Source: Streptomyces sp. TS71-3
GTDB taxonomy: Bacteria > Actinomycetota > Actinomycetes > Streptomycetales > Streptomycetaceae
DNA length: 64,000 nucleotides
Direction: 5' to 3'
NCBI RefSeq assembly: GCF_018327685.1
Contig: NZ_BNEL01000001.1
Location: 3,348,001 to 3,412,000, forward strand
A program made the position numbers and the translations under genes. Position 1 is the stretch's first letter. The number at the start of each line of letters is the position of its first letter. The notes under the pieces were generated by a model. The model was not told the origin of the DNA, ran no database searches, and saw only the letters and a program-made list of their open reading frames with translations. Below are positions 48,848 to 57,490 of the stretch, piece after piece.

Positions 48848-49104
48848 GTAGCCCTATTGATGCGGCATTGGCTGTGAGTTCACTAGAAGAACTAGTCGCG
48901 TATCTTGCCGACCTCTCGGAGAAAGCGCGGCGCGGGGTGGTTCCCGTCGAGAATCCCAATACGCCTGACTTCATCGAAGCATCGAGCGCCTGGCTTGAAG
49001 GTATTGACGCATTCCTGCGTCATCACACAGGGGAAGCTGTTCCTCAAGTTCCAAAATGGTCGACAATCGCCTTGATCTTCTCGGCGGGTCTTGTGTACGA
49101 ATAG
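48844..49104 (+). CDS. Candidate immunity protein to the RHS toxin tip (DUF7660-like)
   Basis: 86 residues from a GTG that overlaps the toxin stop (GTGA), with GGAGAGG ten bases upstream; a GTG at 48835 would add three residues. A small acidic, mostly helical protein (LEELVAYLADLSEKARRG, then FIEASSAWLEGIDAFLRHH) with a weak hydrophobic end. The spacing of LVAYLADL...NPNTPDFIEASSAWL resembles the DUF7660 group of small cytosolic proteins that often follow RHS/contact-dependent toxins. Position and coupling argue strongly for immunity; the family match is from memory. Confidence 0.7.
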   Translation: MSSPIDAALAVSSLEELVAYLADLSEKARRGVVPVENPNTPDFIEASSAWLEGIDAFLRHHTGEAVPQVPKWSTIALIFSAGLVYE

Positions 49105-49365
49105 ATTCCTGTACGTCTCGTGTGCCCCTCCGTCTCATGAAGAACCGAGGTCAGGTCCCCGGAACATCAATATGGTTGAAGCGTCTTCAAAGCTACTTGG
49201 TCGGCTAGGCGAGGTGGGCCCGCTGGGAGACGCGATTCCGTGGACCAGAGTCGCTGTCACACCTTCGATGAAAGATCGGACGATGCTTGATACAATCAAT
49301 ATGCCCGGCTTTGGCTAGGTAACTGCTAAAGCCACTCGGGCCAGACATCTTGCAGGCAGGGGCAC
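49105..49365 (+). other. Low-GC spacer between the two immunity-type genes
   Basis: 260 bp of lower-GC DNA. A short frame (49091-49318) ends ...PSMKDRTMLDTINMPGFG and could be the last piece of a displaced toxin tip lying before its own immunity gene, but it has no proper start or recognisable domain, so no gene is called. Confidence 0.35.
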
Positions 49366-49452
49366 ATGTTTGAGGAAGTCATGGGCGAGCGTCTGCGGAC
49401 TGGTTTCGCCGACGCGCCCTTGGTCTGCATCGAGGGGCACGAGGGGCAGACT

Positions 49453-50435
49453 GAGGTTTTCTCAACGAAGATCATTTCAAGATTCCGTTGAGGACGAGTG
49501 CGGCACGGGCGATGTCGCCGATCCGGCTGGGACTGAGCGAGACCTTCTTGAGCGCGCGCCAGCGTTCCTTGAGTTCGGCGGCTGCGCGTTCGCCGAGGGC
49601 GCGCAGATCTCTGATCAGGGTGTTCGTGGTTCGGGTATCGGTGTGGAGGGCTTGCTCAGATCTACCCTGGGGGCGGCGCACCGGGATGTGGATGCCGATT
49701 CCGGCGCCGATGTAACCCTTGTCGGCAAGAGTCGGCAAACCGTCGGCGGCGGCCTTGTACAGAACGGGCAGGACGTGGATACGGGCCGCTGTGATGTCGG
49801 GGGTGGAGCCGGGCTCGACATCGGAGACCCACAGCGGGGTGCCGTTCGGGGAGGACAGGAACTGCACGTTGCCGCCGAACGCCTTGTGCTTCTGGCTGAA
49901 CCACAGGTCGTTGCCGTTGTCGCGGACGCCGGCGAGACGGTCGGACTCGATGAGTGTGCCGTCCAAAATCACGTGCGTCATTCCTTCCCGCCGGCAGCGG
50001 TTCAGGACGTCGTGCAAGTCGGGGGCTTGGGCGGCCAGCGCGTCGATGCCTTCGTGGAGGTAGCGGTAGCCGGTGGCCTGGGAGACCCCGGCGTCGCGGG
50101 CCAGACAGTGCACGCACGCCTGCTCGCGGAACCAGCGCAGCACCAGCACGGCCTGACGGAACGGACCCAGCGCCCGCGACCCCCGCGGAGTGCCCAGCCG
50201 TCGCCGGTGGGCGGCCAGCAGTCGTGAAAGGTGATCCACGACATGGCGCGGAACATCGAGCGTGGCAACATAGGTGACCAACGTGAAGCCTCTGGTGGGT
50301 CGGACGAGTTCTTGTGGTGAGACCTGTCCTACCAGGGGCTTTACGTCTGCTCACGACCAGGATGAGTTCGTCCGATCCACCCCGAGGCGAGCGGTTCACA
50401 ACGCTTCGCGAAGATCATTTCTCTGAGAAAACCTC
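49453..50435. mobile_element. IS5-family (ISL2-type) insertion sequence, 983 bp, complete
   Basis: Perfect 12-bp terminal inverted repeats GAGGTTTTCTCA (49453-49464) and TGAGAAAACCTC (50424-50435) are flanked by a 3-bp direct repeat ACT (49450-49452 and 50436-50438). A 3-bp ANT duplication is the hallmark of the ISL2 group of IS5. Just inside each end the 12-mer GAAGATCATTTC occurs in the same orientation (left about 49467-49478, right about 50410-50421). One transposase gene fills the element on the minus strand. Intact ends and duplication indicate a recent, possibly still mobile, insertion. Confidence 0.9.
49472..50281 (-). CDS. IS5 family DDE transposase
   Basis: 269 residues. An N-terminal helix-turn-helix part (LGPFRQAVLVLRWFREQACVHCLARDAGVSQATGYRYLHEG) precedes the DDE nuclease core: VILDGTLIESDRL (first Asp), a middle strand around TPDITAARIHVLPVLYKAAADGLPTLADKGYIGAG (second Asp), and AAAELKERWRALKK (catalytic Glu region, the YREK-like area of IS5 enzymes). 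It lacks any frameshift and spans most of the element. It lies opposite to the RHS locus transcription. Length is normal for the ISL2 group. Confidence 0.88.
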   Translation of the reverse strand: MVTYVATLDVPRHVVDHLSRLLAAHRRRLGTPRGSRALGPFRQAVLVLRWFREQACVHCLARDAGVSQATGYRYLHEGIDALAAQAPDLHDVLNRCRREGMTHVILDGTLIESDRLAGVRDNGNDLWFSQKHKAFGGNVQFLSSPNGTPLWVSDVEPGSTPDITAARIHVLPVLYKAAADGLPTLADKGYIGAGIGIHIPVRRPQGRSEQALHTDTRTTNTLIRDLRALGERAAAELKERWRALKKVSLSPSRIGDIARAALVLNGILK

Positions 50436-50854
50436 ACTGACTGTGTCCTATGGTTTGATTCGTCGCCCGTTGATGACGATGGAATGAACTGGGTGACTAT
50501 CCTCCGGTTTGCTCAGATCCTCGATCTCCGGTTCTCGGATTTCGAGTTGGGTCTCGATCTGTCAAATCGCCAGGAATTCGCGTATGCCCTCATAAGGCTA
50601 GTCGACTCAGACATTCTGAAGAGTTTTGCGGACTCGAAGGTGTTGACGCGTACAGCAATGCCAGCCCTGAATGAGTCCGACCTGTATCACTACCGAATCG
50701 CCTTTGATGATCACGGCACGTATGACATCGTCTGCACGAGCGTTGAGGTCTCCTACGAGCGTGTTGCGGCATGAACACGATCAGTACTCCAGCAGCGTTT
50801 CGCTATCTGGCCTGCTCAGAGAGGCTGTCCGGAATGTAGTTGGGTGGTGGGGTC

Positions 50855-51037
50855 TCAGGGGTGGCCTTGCCCAAGGGGCCCCTCCAACGAGTGGAGTCGT
50901 CGCTGGTAGTGGTAGTGGCGGGCGACGGCCTGGCGTCTGCGGCGCCACTGCGACCAGCTCAGCACGTGCGAGCAAAGCGACCGGCCGGCTGGGCGGTTCG
51001 AGGCGAGGTGAAGCGCCAGGAGTCGGCGGACTTCTAC
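50855..51037 (-). pseudogene. C-terminal remnant of an IS701/IS4-like transposase
   Basis: About 60 codons: VEVRRLLALHLA, then SWSQWRRRRQAVARHYHYQRR and a short tail to a stop at 50855. The W-x-x-W-R-R-R-x-Q-x-x-A-x-x-x-H-Y pattern is the conserved end of IS701/IS4-like transposases in Streptomyces. The rest of the element is missing; the remnant abuts the plus-strand integrase-type remnant at 51038, suggesting one element once inserted into the other. Confidence 0.55.
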
Positions 51038-51371
51038 CTTCGACACTATCCTCGCCGACGCCAGCATCGAGATCTTGCTCAGCGGCGTGCGGATCCCCCG
51101 CATGAACTCGATCATGGAACGATGGGTACAGACCTGCCGCCATGAACTCCTGGACCGCACCCTCATCTGGGACCACCGGCACCTGCTCCACGCCATGCGC
51201 GAGTTCGAGCAGTTCTACAACGAGCACCGCCCGCACCAGGGCATCGCCAACGCCCGACCGCTTCACGCGTTGCCGCCGCCCATCAGCGATCCAGAGCGGA
51301 TCACGCGCCTCGACATACGAAGACGCGACCGACTCGGCGGCATCCTCCACGAGTACCAACATGCCGCTTGA
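51038..51371 (+). pseudogene. Integrase-core (rve) transposase fragment, right border of the island
   Basis: Plus-strand C-terminal piece: TFDTILADASIEILLSGVRIPRMNSIMERWVQTCRHELLDRTLIWDHRHLLHAMREFEQFYNEHRPHQG, ending RLDIRRRDRLGGILHEYQHAA. It is homologous to, but clearly distinct at nucleotide level from, the remnant at 36313-36785, and is inverted relative to it. The N-terminal part and the terminal repeats are missing. Confidence 0.78.
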
Positions 51372-51617
51372 CCTGCACGGACGACGTTTTCGGCAATGAC
51401 AACGTCCCCGCATCGCGCGCGCTCGCCGAGCCGCCCAGGTCGTCCTCGTGAGTCGGAAGGGCCTGGGCGGCGGAGTGCTCGGGTCGAGTGGACCACGGTT
51501 GGTCAAGCTCACCCCATGAATGTGCGGTGGCGTTTCACGACCAGTTGATGCCCCCACCGACGCACTTTCGGCACAGGGCCCCATGTGGGCCCCATACAGG
51601 CCCCCAAAAACGCCAAT

Positions 51618-51644
51618 GGGCGTCCTCGGAAACCGAGAACGCCC
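51618..51644 (-). terminator. Terminator of the tRNA-Lys gene
   Basis: GGGCGT/ACGCCC and CTCGG/CCGAG form a stem of about 11 bp around an AAA loop. Read leftward from the tRNA it lies 20 nt past the CCA end and is followed after a few bases by TTTTT, as in an intrinsic terminator. Confidence 0.75.
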
Positions 51645-51663
51645 AGGCCAGCCCGGTGAAGAC

Positions 51664-51740
51664 TGGTGCGCCGCCAGGGACTCGAACCCCGGACCCGCTG
51701 ATTAAGAGTCAGCTGCTCTAACCAACTGAGCTAGCGGCGC
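51664..51740 (-). tRNA. tRNA-Lys, anticodon CTT
   Basis: On the minus strand the gene starts GCGCCGCTAGCTCAG and ends ...GGCGGCGC-A-CCA, with the CCA encoded. The acceptor arms GCGCCGC/GCGGCGC pair fully over 7 bp; the D-loop has AGTTGGTTA, the anticodon arm is CTGACTCTTAATCAG with CTT as anticodon in loop CTCTTAA, and the T-arm has GGTTCGAGTCC. 77 nt including CCA. It lies 300 bp right of the transposase remnants. Confidence 0.96.
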
Positions 51741-51784
51741 CTGCTGACAAGTAAATCCTACCTGGTCCGGAGGGGTGCTCATGA

Positions 51785-51823
51785 CCATCCGGGGGCGGTG
51801 GCGACGCCACCGCCCCCGGATGG
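51785..51823 (-). terminator. Strong hairpin after the ehu genes
   Basis: A perfect 19-bp inverted repeat (CCATCCGGGGGCGGTGGCG and its complement) with one central base lies 23 nt past the stop of ehuA. No U-tract; a very stable structure likely to end the operon transcript. Confidence 0.75.
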
Positions 51824-51845
51824 AGGTCTCCCTCTGGGCCTCGCC

Positions 51846-52698
<853 letters not shown>

Positions 52699-52709
<11 letters not shown>

Positions 52710-53343
52710 GGCGCTTCTCCAGTCTCCTCATCAGAAGCGAGGTCGGGTAGCTCGCCACCAGGAAGATCAGTCCCGCCAGCGTGAAGGTCTCCGTGTAGGC
52801 GAAGTGGTCCGAGCCGTACTCGCGGGCCTTGGAGACCATCTCGGCCACCGTGATGACGGCGAGGAAAGGCGTCTCCTTGAACATGGCGATGGCGTAGTTG
52901 CCGAGTGCCGGCAGTACGTTCCGCACGGCCTGCGGCAGGATCACGGCCCGCCAGGTGCGCCCCGGCGACAGCGACAGCGCGCGGGACGCCTCCCACTGGC
53001 CCCGCGGTACGGCGTCGATGCCGGCCCGGTACACCTCGGAGAGGTACGAGGCGTAGTGGATGCCCAGGACCACGATGCCGATCGTCAGCGGGTCCACCGT
53101 GTTGAAGATCGCGTACGCGAACACGAGCTGCACCAGCAGCGGGGTCGACCGGATGAACTCGACGAGGATCCGCAGGGGCACCGTGACGAAACGGGTCGGC
53201 GTCCGGTTCGCCATGGCCACGATGAGGCCGAGCACGGCCGCCACCAGGATGCCGAGCACCGTGGCCAGCAGGGTGGTCACGAACCCGTCCATCAGCATCG
53301 GGAACGCGTCCGACACGCGGTCCCACTTCCACTCGAAGGTCAT
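52699..53343 (-). CDS. ehuD: Polar amino acid/ectoine ABC transporter permease, EhuD-like
   Basis: 214 residues, five or so membrane helices of the HisM/EhuD class. The EAA loop is EVYRAGIDAVPRGQWEASRALSLSPGRTWRAVILPQAVRNVLPALGN, which contacts the ATPase. It starts with an ATG overlapping the ehuC stop by 4 nt, so C and D are coupled and probably form a heterodimeric channel. Confidence 0.85.
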
Positions 53344-54095
53344 ACCGCACCTCCCCCTACCGGTGCCTTCGGGCCCGCGGCCGCCGCGCCTTCCGCGGTG
53401 CGGGTGCGCAGCAGGCCCCGGGCGCCCGTGTACTGGCCGAGGCGCCGCTTGCCCGCGCGCTCCACGGCGTTGAGGACCAGCGTCATCGCGTAGGCGAGGA
53501 CGAAGTAGACGACCAGCAGCGTGAGGTAGGCGGCGGTGCTCGAACCGGTGCGGTCACGCATCTGCTGGATCGCCGTCGTCAGGTCGGCGGCGCCGATCAG
53601 CCACAGCAGCGGGGTCGCCTTGAGAAGCTGGATCAGCAGGTTGGTGAACGGCGGGATCATCTGCACCAGCGCCTGCGGCATGATCACCCGGCGCATCCGC
53701 TGCCAGGGGCTCATGTTCAGCGCGATCGCGGCCTCCCACTGGGCCTTCGGTACGGCGTTGATGGCGCCGCGCACGACCTCGGAGCCGTAGGCGCCGTAGT
53801 TCATGCCGAACGCGAGGACGCCGCAGAACAGCGCCGACAGTTCGTAGCCCGACACCAGAGGGAACGCGTAGAACAGCCAGAAGAGCTGCACGTACAGCGA
53901 GGTGCCGCGGAAGAACTCCACGATCACCCGGGAGATCCCGCGCACCAGCAGCGGTTTGCTGTTCGCCATCAGGCCGAACACGAAGGACAACACGAGCGCG
54001 AGGAGGGCACCGAGCAGCGTCGCCTCGACCGTCACCCCCAGTCCGGAGACGGCCTGCGACACGTGGTCGGAGAAATAGGAGAAGAAGTCACCCAT
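53340..54095 (-). CDS. ehuC: Polar amino acid/ectoine ABC transporter permease, EhuC-like
   Basis: 251 residues of the HisM-like permease class. It has SQAVSGLGVTVEATLLGALLALVLSFVFGL as the first helices and an EAA loop EVVRGAINAVPKAQWEAAIALNMSPWQRMRRVIMPQALVQMIPPFTN, then LLWLIGAADLTTAIQQMRDRTG, close to the EhuC pattern. The last 30 residues are a hydrophilic alanine/glycine-rich tail. It lies 12 nt behind ehuB. Confidence 0.85.
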   Translation of the reverse strand: MGDFFSYFSDHVSQAVSGLGVTVEATLLGALLALVLSFVFGLMANSKPLLVRGISRVIVEFFRGTSLYVQLFWLFYAFPLVSGYELSALFCGVLAFGMNYGAYGSEVVRGAINAVPKAQWEAAIALNMSPWQRMRRVIMPQALVQMIPPFTNLLIQLLKATPLLWLIGAADLTTAIQQMRDRTGSSTAAYLTLLVVYFVLAYAMTLVLNAVERAGKRRLGQYTGARGLLRTRTAEGAAAAGPKAPVGGGAV

Positions 54096-54107
54096 GAGGT
54101 GGTCTTT

Positions 54108-55007
54108 TCAGCCCTTGCAGAGGTCGGCGGTCTTCAGGCTCGGCGGGGGCAGCTCCGACTTGCCGAAGCCGTACGGCGACAGCAGCTGCACGTAGCGGCT
54201 CGCGTCGGAAGTGATCTTCTTGAGCTCCCTGTTGAACGCGTCCCGCAGGTCCTCGCTGCCCTTGCGGAACACGGCGCCGCCGGGGCTGTACTGCTTCTTG
54301 CCGCCCATCACGGGGACGAAGGGCTCGGTGACCTCGACCTGGGGGTTCGTCTTGGCGAGCCAGCGCAGCGAGATGCCGGTCAGGACGAAGCCGTCCACCC
54401 GGCCGTTCTTCACGGCGTCGGCGCCGTCCTGCTGCTTCTGGACCGTCTTGACCTTGTCGTCGGAGATTCCGGCCGAGCTGACGTAGTCCTTCTCGACGGC
54501 GCCGGACATCACGGCCAGCGTGACGCCCCCCTTCTTCGCCGAGGCCAGGTCGGTGATCTTCTTGGGGTTGCCCTTCTTCACCATGATCGCGGTGGGCGAG
54601 ATGAACTCGGGCTCGGAGAACAGCGCGTTCTCGCAGCGCTCGGGAGTGATGGCCATACCGGCGCTGATCACGTCGTACTTGCCTGCCTGGAGGCCCGGAA
54701 TGAGTCCGTCGAACTCGGTGAAGGTCGGGCGCAGCTCGTCGACGCCGAGGGCCTTGAATATCGCGGCGTGGAGCGTGGGCGCCTCGCCCTTGAGCTTGCC
54801 GCCCTCCTTGTATCCGTACGGCGCCTCATTGGCGTAGGCCACCTTCACGAAGCCCTGTTTCTTCAGCGCGTCCAGCTTGCCCTTGCCGTCGCTGCTGGTG
54901 TCCGTCTTCGTGCACGCGGTGAGAAGTGTGGGGACGGCGATGACGCCGCCGACGGCCGCCGTGCGGGTGAGGAAGCCTCTGCGGGACAAGTTCGGGAACT
55001 CGGCCAT
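54108..55007 (-). CDS. ehuB: Ectoine/hydroxyectoine-type ABC transporter substrate-binding lipoprotein, EhuB-like
   Basis: 299 residues from the ATG at 55007, preceded by GGAGG. The signal has both a twin-arginine motif (LSRRGFLTRTAAVGG) and a lipobox LLTAC (Cys32), so it is probably Tat-exported and lipid-anchored. The mature solute-binding domain (SBP family 3) reads LRPTFTEFDGLIPGLQAGKYDVISAGMAITPERCENALFSEPEF, close to the EhuB signature, including the RC pair. First gene of the ehuBCDA operon. Ectoine is the family default, but the adjacent catabolic genes are not the standard ectoine set. Confidence 0.8.
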   Translation of the reverse strand: MAEFPNLSRRGFLTRTAAVGGVIAVPTLLTACTKTDTSSDGKGKLDALKKQGFVKVAYANEAPYGYKEGGKLKGEAPTLHAAIFKALGVDELRPTFTEFDGLIPGLQAGKYDVISAGMAITPERCENALFSEPEFISPTAIMVKKGNPKKITDLASAKKGGVTLAVMSGAVEKDYVSSAGISDDKVKTVQKQQDGADAVKNGRVDGFVLTGISLRWLAKTNPQVEVTEPFVPVMGGKKQYSPGGAVFRKGSEDLRDAFNRELKKITSDASRYVQLLSPYGFGKSELPPPSLKTADLCKG

Positions 55008-55359
55008 GAATACGAACCTCCAGAAAAGGGTCCCCCGGTGATGGGGCCAGAGGCAGCACCTGCCCGATCGGCCGGAACTATGCGGTCTGAGCCGTAGCCG
55101 TGACCCAACAGTGGCCGGAAGGTGACCTTTCTGTTTCGGTGGCGGTCGGCCGACCATCCTCCGATGGTCGAGCGGTCTCGTCCGGTGACCGTCGGCGGAG
55201 GGCGACCGCCGGCGGAGGGCGACCGTCGGCGGAGGGCGACCGTCGGCGGAGGGCGGGCGGTGCGCGGCGGGCCGGTCGTGGAGGTGTGCGGCAGGGGCGG
55301 CCGGGTCATGATGCGTGAGCGATGCATGGGGAACCGTGCTGCGGGGGAAGCCTCGCTGC
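55008..55359. promoter_or_regulatory. Divergent promoter region between ehuB and the DUF3830 gene
   Basis: 352 bp without a gene. It holds the promoters of ehuBCDA (leftward) and of the DUF3830 gene (rightward) and a four-unit 17-bp tandem repeat. A short inverted repeat GACCATC-CTCC-GATGGTC occurs at 55152-55169, a possible operator. Confidence 0.45.
55187..55254. repeat. Four tandem copies of a 17-bp unit
   Basis: GACCGTCGGCGGAGGGC is repeated at 55187, 55204 (one base different), 55221 and 55238 without spacers, in the divergent ehuB/DUF3830 promoter region. The period is not helical (10.5 bp) but could still place protein sites regularly; copy number is likely to vary between strains. 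Confidence 0.9.
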
Positions 55360-55863
55360 ATGTCCGAGCGCTTTATCGAAGTCGCCTTCGCCAAGCGAGG
55401 GGTGCACTGCACAGCGAAACTGCTCGATGATCGGGCCCCGATCACGTGCGAAGCGGTGTGGCAGGCGCTGCCGCTGGGCGGCGACGTCTACCACGCGAAG
55501 TACGCCCGCAACGAGATCTACGCCCTCTTCGACCCGTTCTCCGAGAAGGAGCCGCCGCTGGAGAACCCGACCGTCACCCCCATTCCGGGCGACCTCTGCT
55601 ATTTCTCCTTCAACGGGACACAGCTCGGCAGCCAGGCCTACGGGTACGGGAGCACCGACGCGGGCGTCGAGGCCGGCGCCACGATGGTCGACCTGGCGCT
55701 CTTCTACGAGCGGAACAACCTGCTGATCAACGGCGATCTCGGGTGGATCCCCGGCATCGTCTGGGGGCAGGTCGTCGACGGTCTCGACCGGATGGCCGAC
55801 GCCTGCCAGGACCTCTGGCGGGCCGGGGCGGTCGGGGAGACGCTGACCTTCCGGCGGGCATGA
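55360..55863 (+). CDS. DUF3830 family protein (cyclophilin-like fold)
   Basis: 167 residues from the ATG at 55360; an earlier in-frame start would run into the intergenic region. RFIEVAFAKRGVHCTAKLLDDRAPITCEAVWQALPLGGDVYHAKYARNEIYALFDPF is the conserved start of DUF3830, followed by PIPGDLCYFSF. The fold is cyclophilin-like; family members occur beside hydantoin/ectoine-type catabolic genes and amidases and their reaction is unknown. Here it is divergent from the importer genes and convergent with an amidase. It may be an enzyme or a ligand-binding protein of the same pathway. Confidence 0.78.
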   Translation: MSERFIEVAFAKRGVHCTAKLLDDRAPITCEAVWQALPLGGDVYHAKYARNEIYALFDPFSEKEPPLENPTVTPIPGDLCYFSFNGTQLGSQAYGYGSTDAGVEAGATMVDLALFYERNNLLINGDLGWIPGIVWGQVVDGLDRMADACQDLWRAGAVGETLTFRRA

Positions 55864-55968
55864 GGCAACTCACACAGGTCCGGGACGGGGCGCGACGGAC
55901 TTCTCCGGCGCCCCGTCACGTCACCGGTCCGGTGCCCTGTCACGCCACCGGGCCGGTGCCCCGTCACA

Positions 55969-57450
55969 TCACCGGGTGCCCGGCACCGCGGCCAGGCCGC
56001 CGGTTGCCACCCCGGCCGCATACAGCGCATGAGCCGCCCGCAGGACCAGCGCGTCCGCGTGCCGGGCGCCGACGAGCTGGAGGCCGATGGGCAGCCCCGC
56101 CTCGTCCGTGCCGACGGGCACCGAGGCCGCGGGCTGCTGGGTCAGGTTGAACGGGTACGTGAACGGGGTCCAGCCCGTCCAGCGGCCGCCCCCGGTGCCG
56201 GCCGTCCCCGCGGTGCCGTCCGCCCCGGCCTCCGCCGGGGCCTCGCGGCCCGCCTCGAACGCGGTCAGCGGGAGCGCCGGCGTCACCAGCAGGTCGTAGG
56301 TGTCGTGGAAGAGGCCCATCCGGCGGCCGAGGGCCATCCTGACGTCCACCGCGGCCAGGTAGTCCAGCGCGCTGGAGGCAGCCCCGAGGGCGATGATCTC
56401 CCTCAGCCCGGGGTCGAGCAGGCCGCGCGCCTCGGCGCCGAGCGGCTCGGTGACGCGGGCCGCGCCGCTGAACCACAGGGTGTGGAACGCCTCCACCGGG
56501 TCCGCGAAGCCCGGGTCGGCCTCCTCCACCACCGCGCCCAGCTCGGCGAGCCGGCGCACGGCGCGCTCCACCGCCTCTGCGACCGCCGGCTGCACGCCGG
56601 CGTAGCCCCCCAGCGTCGGCGCGTACGCCACCCGCAGCCCGCGCAGGGCCTCGGTGGGCTCGCCCAGCTCGGTGCCGTCGTCCGCGTGCGAGAGCGCCTG
56701 CACGTAGCTGTCGCGCACCGGGCCCAGATGGGACCAGTCGCGGGAGTCCGGGGCGCTGATCACGTCCATCATCAGCGCGGCGTCGAGGGCGTCGCGGGTC
56801 ATCGGGCCGACGTGCGCCAGCGTGCCGAACGCGCTCGCCGGATACAGCGGTACGCGCCCGTAGGTGGGTTTCAACGCGAAGATGCCGCAGAAGGCGGCCG
56901 GGATCCGCACCGAGCCTCCGCCGTCCGTGCCCAGCGACAGCGGCCCGGCGCCCATGGCCACGGCCGCCGCGCTGCCGCCGCTCGACCCGCCGGCGGTGCG
57001 CGAGAGGTCGTGCGGATTGCGGGTCACGCCGGACAGCGGGGAGTCCGTGACCCCCTTCCAGCCGAACTCGGGAGTGGTCGTCTTGCCGACGAGGACGGCG
57101 CCGTGCTCCCGCATCCGTGCCACCGACGGCGCGTCCTCGTCCCAGGACCCCTCCGGGGACACCGTCAGGGAGCCGCGCAGGGTGGGCGCGCCCCGTTGCA
57201 GCAGGATGTCCTTGACGGTCACCGGCACGCCGTCCAGCAGACCCATCGGCTCGCCGCGCCGCCAGCGCTCCTCCGACGCCCGCGCCTGCTCCCGGGCCTC
57301 CTCACCGGCTATCCGGACGAAGGCGTTCACGGAGGGCTGAATCTCCTCGCAGCGCCGCAGGGCGGCCTCCGTCACCTCGACCGGGCTGAGGGTGCCATCG
57401 CGGTAGGCGGCGATCAGCCGGGCGGCGGTCAGGTCTGTGAGTTCGGTCAT
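55969..57450 (-). CDS. Amidase signature family enzyme
   Basis: 493 residues from the ATG at 57450; an in-frame extension upstream is only translated tandem repeat. The Ser-cisSer-Lys triad is visible: Lys80 (VTVKDIL), Ser156 in GGSSGGS and Ser180 in GTDGGGSVRIPA. It hydrolyses amide bonds of small molecules in the cytoplasm. The C-terminal part has a flexible insertion rich in Gly/Ala (EAPAEAGADGTAGTAGTGGG). It is co-directional with the upstream D-2-hydroxyacid dehydrogenase gene and is presumably a step in breakdown of the imported compound, for example opening an acylated diamino acid or releasing ammonia. Confidence 0.88.
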   Translation of the reverse strand: MTELTDLTAARLIAAYRDGTLSPVEVTEAALRRCEEIQPSVNAFVRIAGEEAREQARASEERWRRGEPMGLLDGVPVTVKDILLQRGAPTLRGSLTVSPEGSWDEDAPSVARMREHGAVLVGKTTTPEFGWKGVTDSPLSGVTRNPHDLSRTAGGSSGGSAAAVAMGAGPLSLGTDGGGSVRIPAAFCGIFALKPTYGRVPLYPASAFGTLAHVGPMTRDALDAALMMDVISAPDSRDWSHLGPVRDSYVQALSHADDGTELGEPTEALRGLRVAYAPTLGGYAGVQPAVAEAVERAVRRLAELGAVVEEADPGFADPVEAFHTLWFSGAARVTEPLGAEARGLLDPGLREIIALGAASSALDYLAAVDVRMALGRRMGLFHDTYDLLVTPALPLTAFEAGREAPAEAGADGTAGTAGTGGGRWTGWTPFTYPFNLTQQPAASVPVGTDEAGLPIGLQLVGARHADALVLRAAHALYAAGVATGGLAAVPGTR

Positions 57451-57490
57451 AGGCACTTCCACGTCTCCCTCGGTTCCGTCACGTCCCTCG

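Larger units (their letters stand above)
49366..50774 (+). pseudogene. 140-codon small protein gene (likely immunity-type) interrupted by an IS element
   Basis: The left part, 49366-49452, starts with ATG after AGGGG and encodes 29 residues beginning MFEEVMGERL and ending IEGHEGQT, its last codon being the ACT target site. The right part, from 50439, continues DCVLWFDSSPVDDDG and then MNWVTILRFAQILDLRFSDFEL to the stop at 50774. Removing the 983-bp element and one ACT copy joins the parts in frame with no stop, giving 140 codons. The protein is acidic with a ligand-free look (ALIRLVDSDILKSFADSK) typical of small immunity proteins near RHS loci; no family recognised. The right part could still be translated from the ATG at 50484 as 96 residues. 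Confidence 0.8.

Noticed and set aside
49091..49318. A 75-codon plus-strand frame as a gene
   Set aside because: It has a weak TTG-type start inside the immunity gene, no ribosome site and no recognisable domain.
51520..51721. Small plus-strand frames running through the tRNA (ending ...CAARDSNPGPAD-like)
   Set aside because: This is the well-known spurious translation of antisense tRNA sequence.
51664..51740. tRNA-Lys as the attachment site of the RHS island
   Set aside because: I found no integrase gene and no second copy of the tRNA 3' end on the far side of the island, so only proximity supports the idea.
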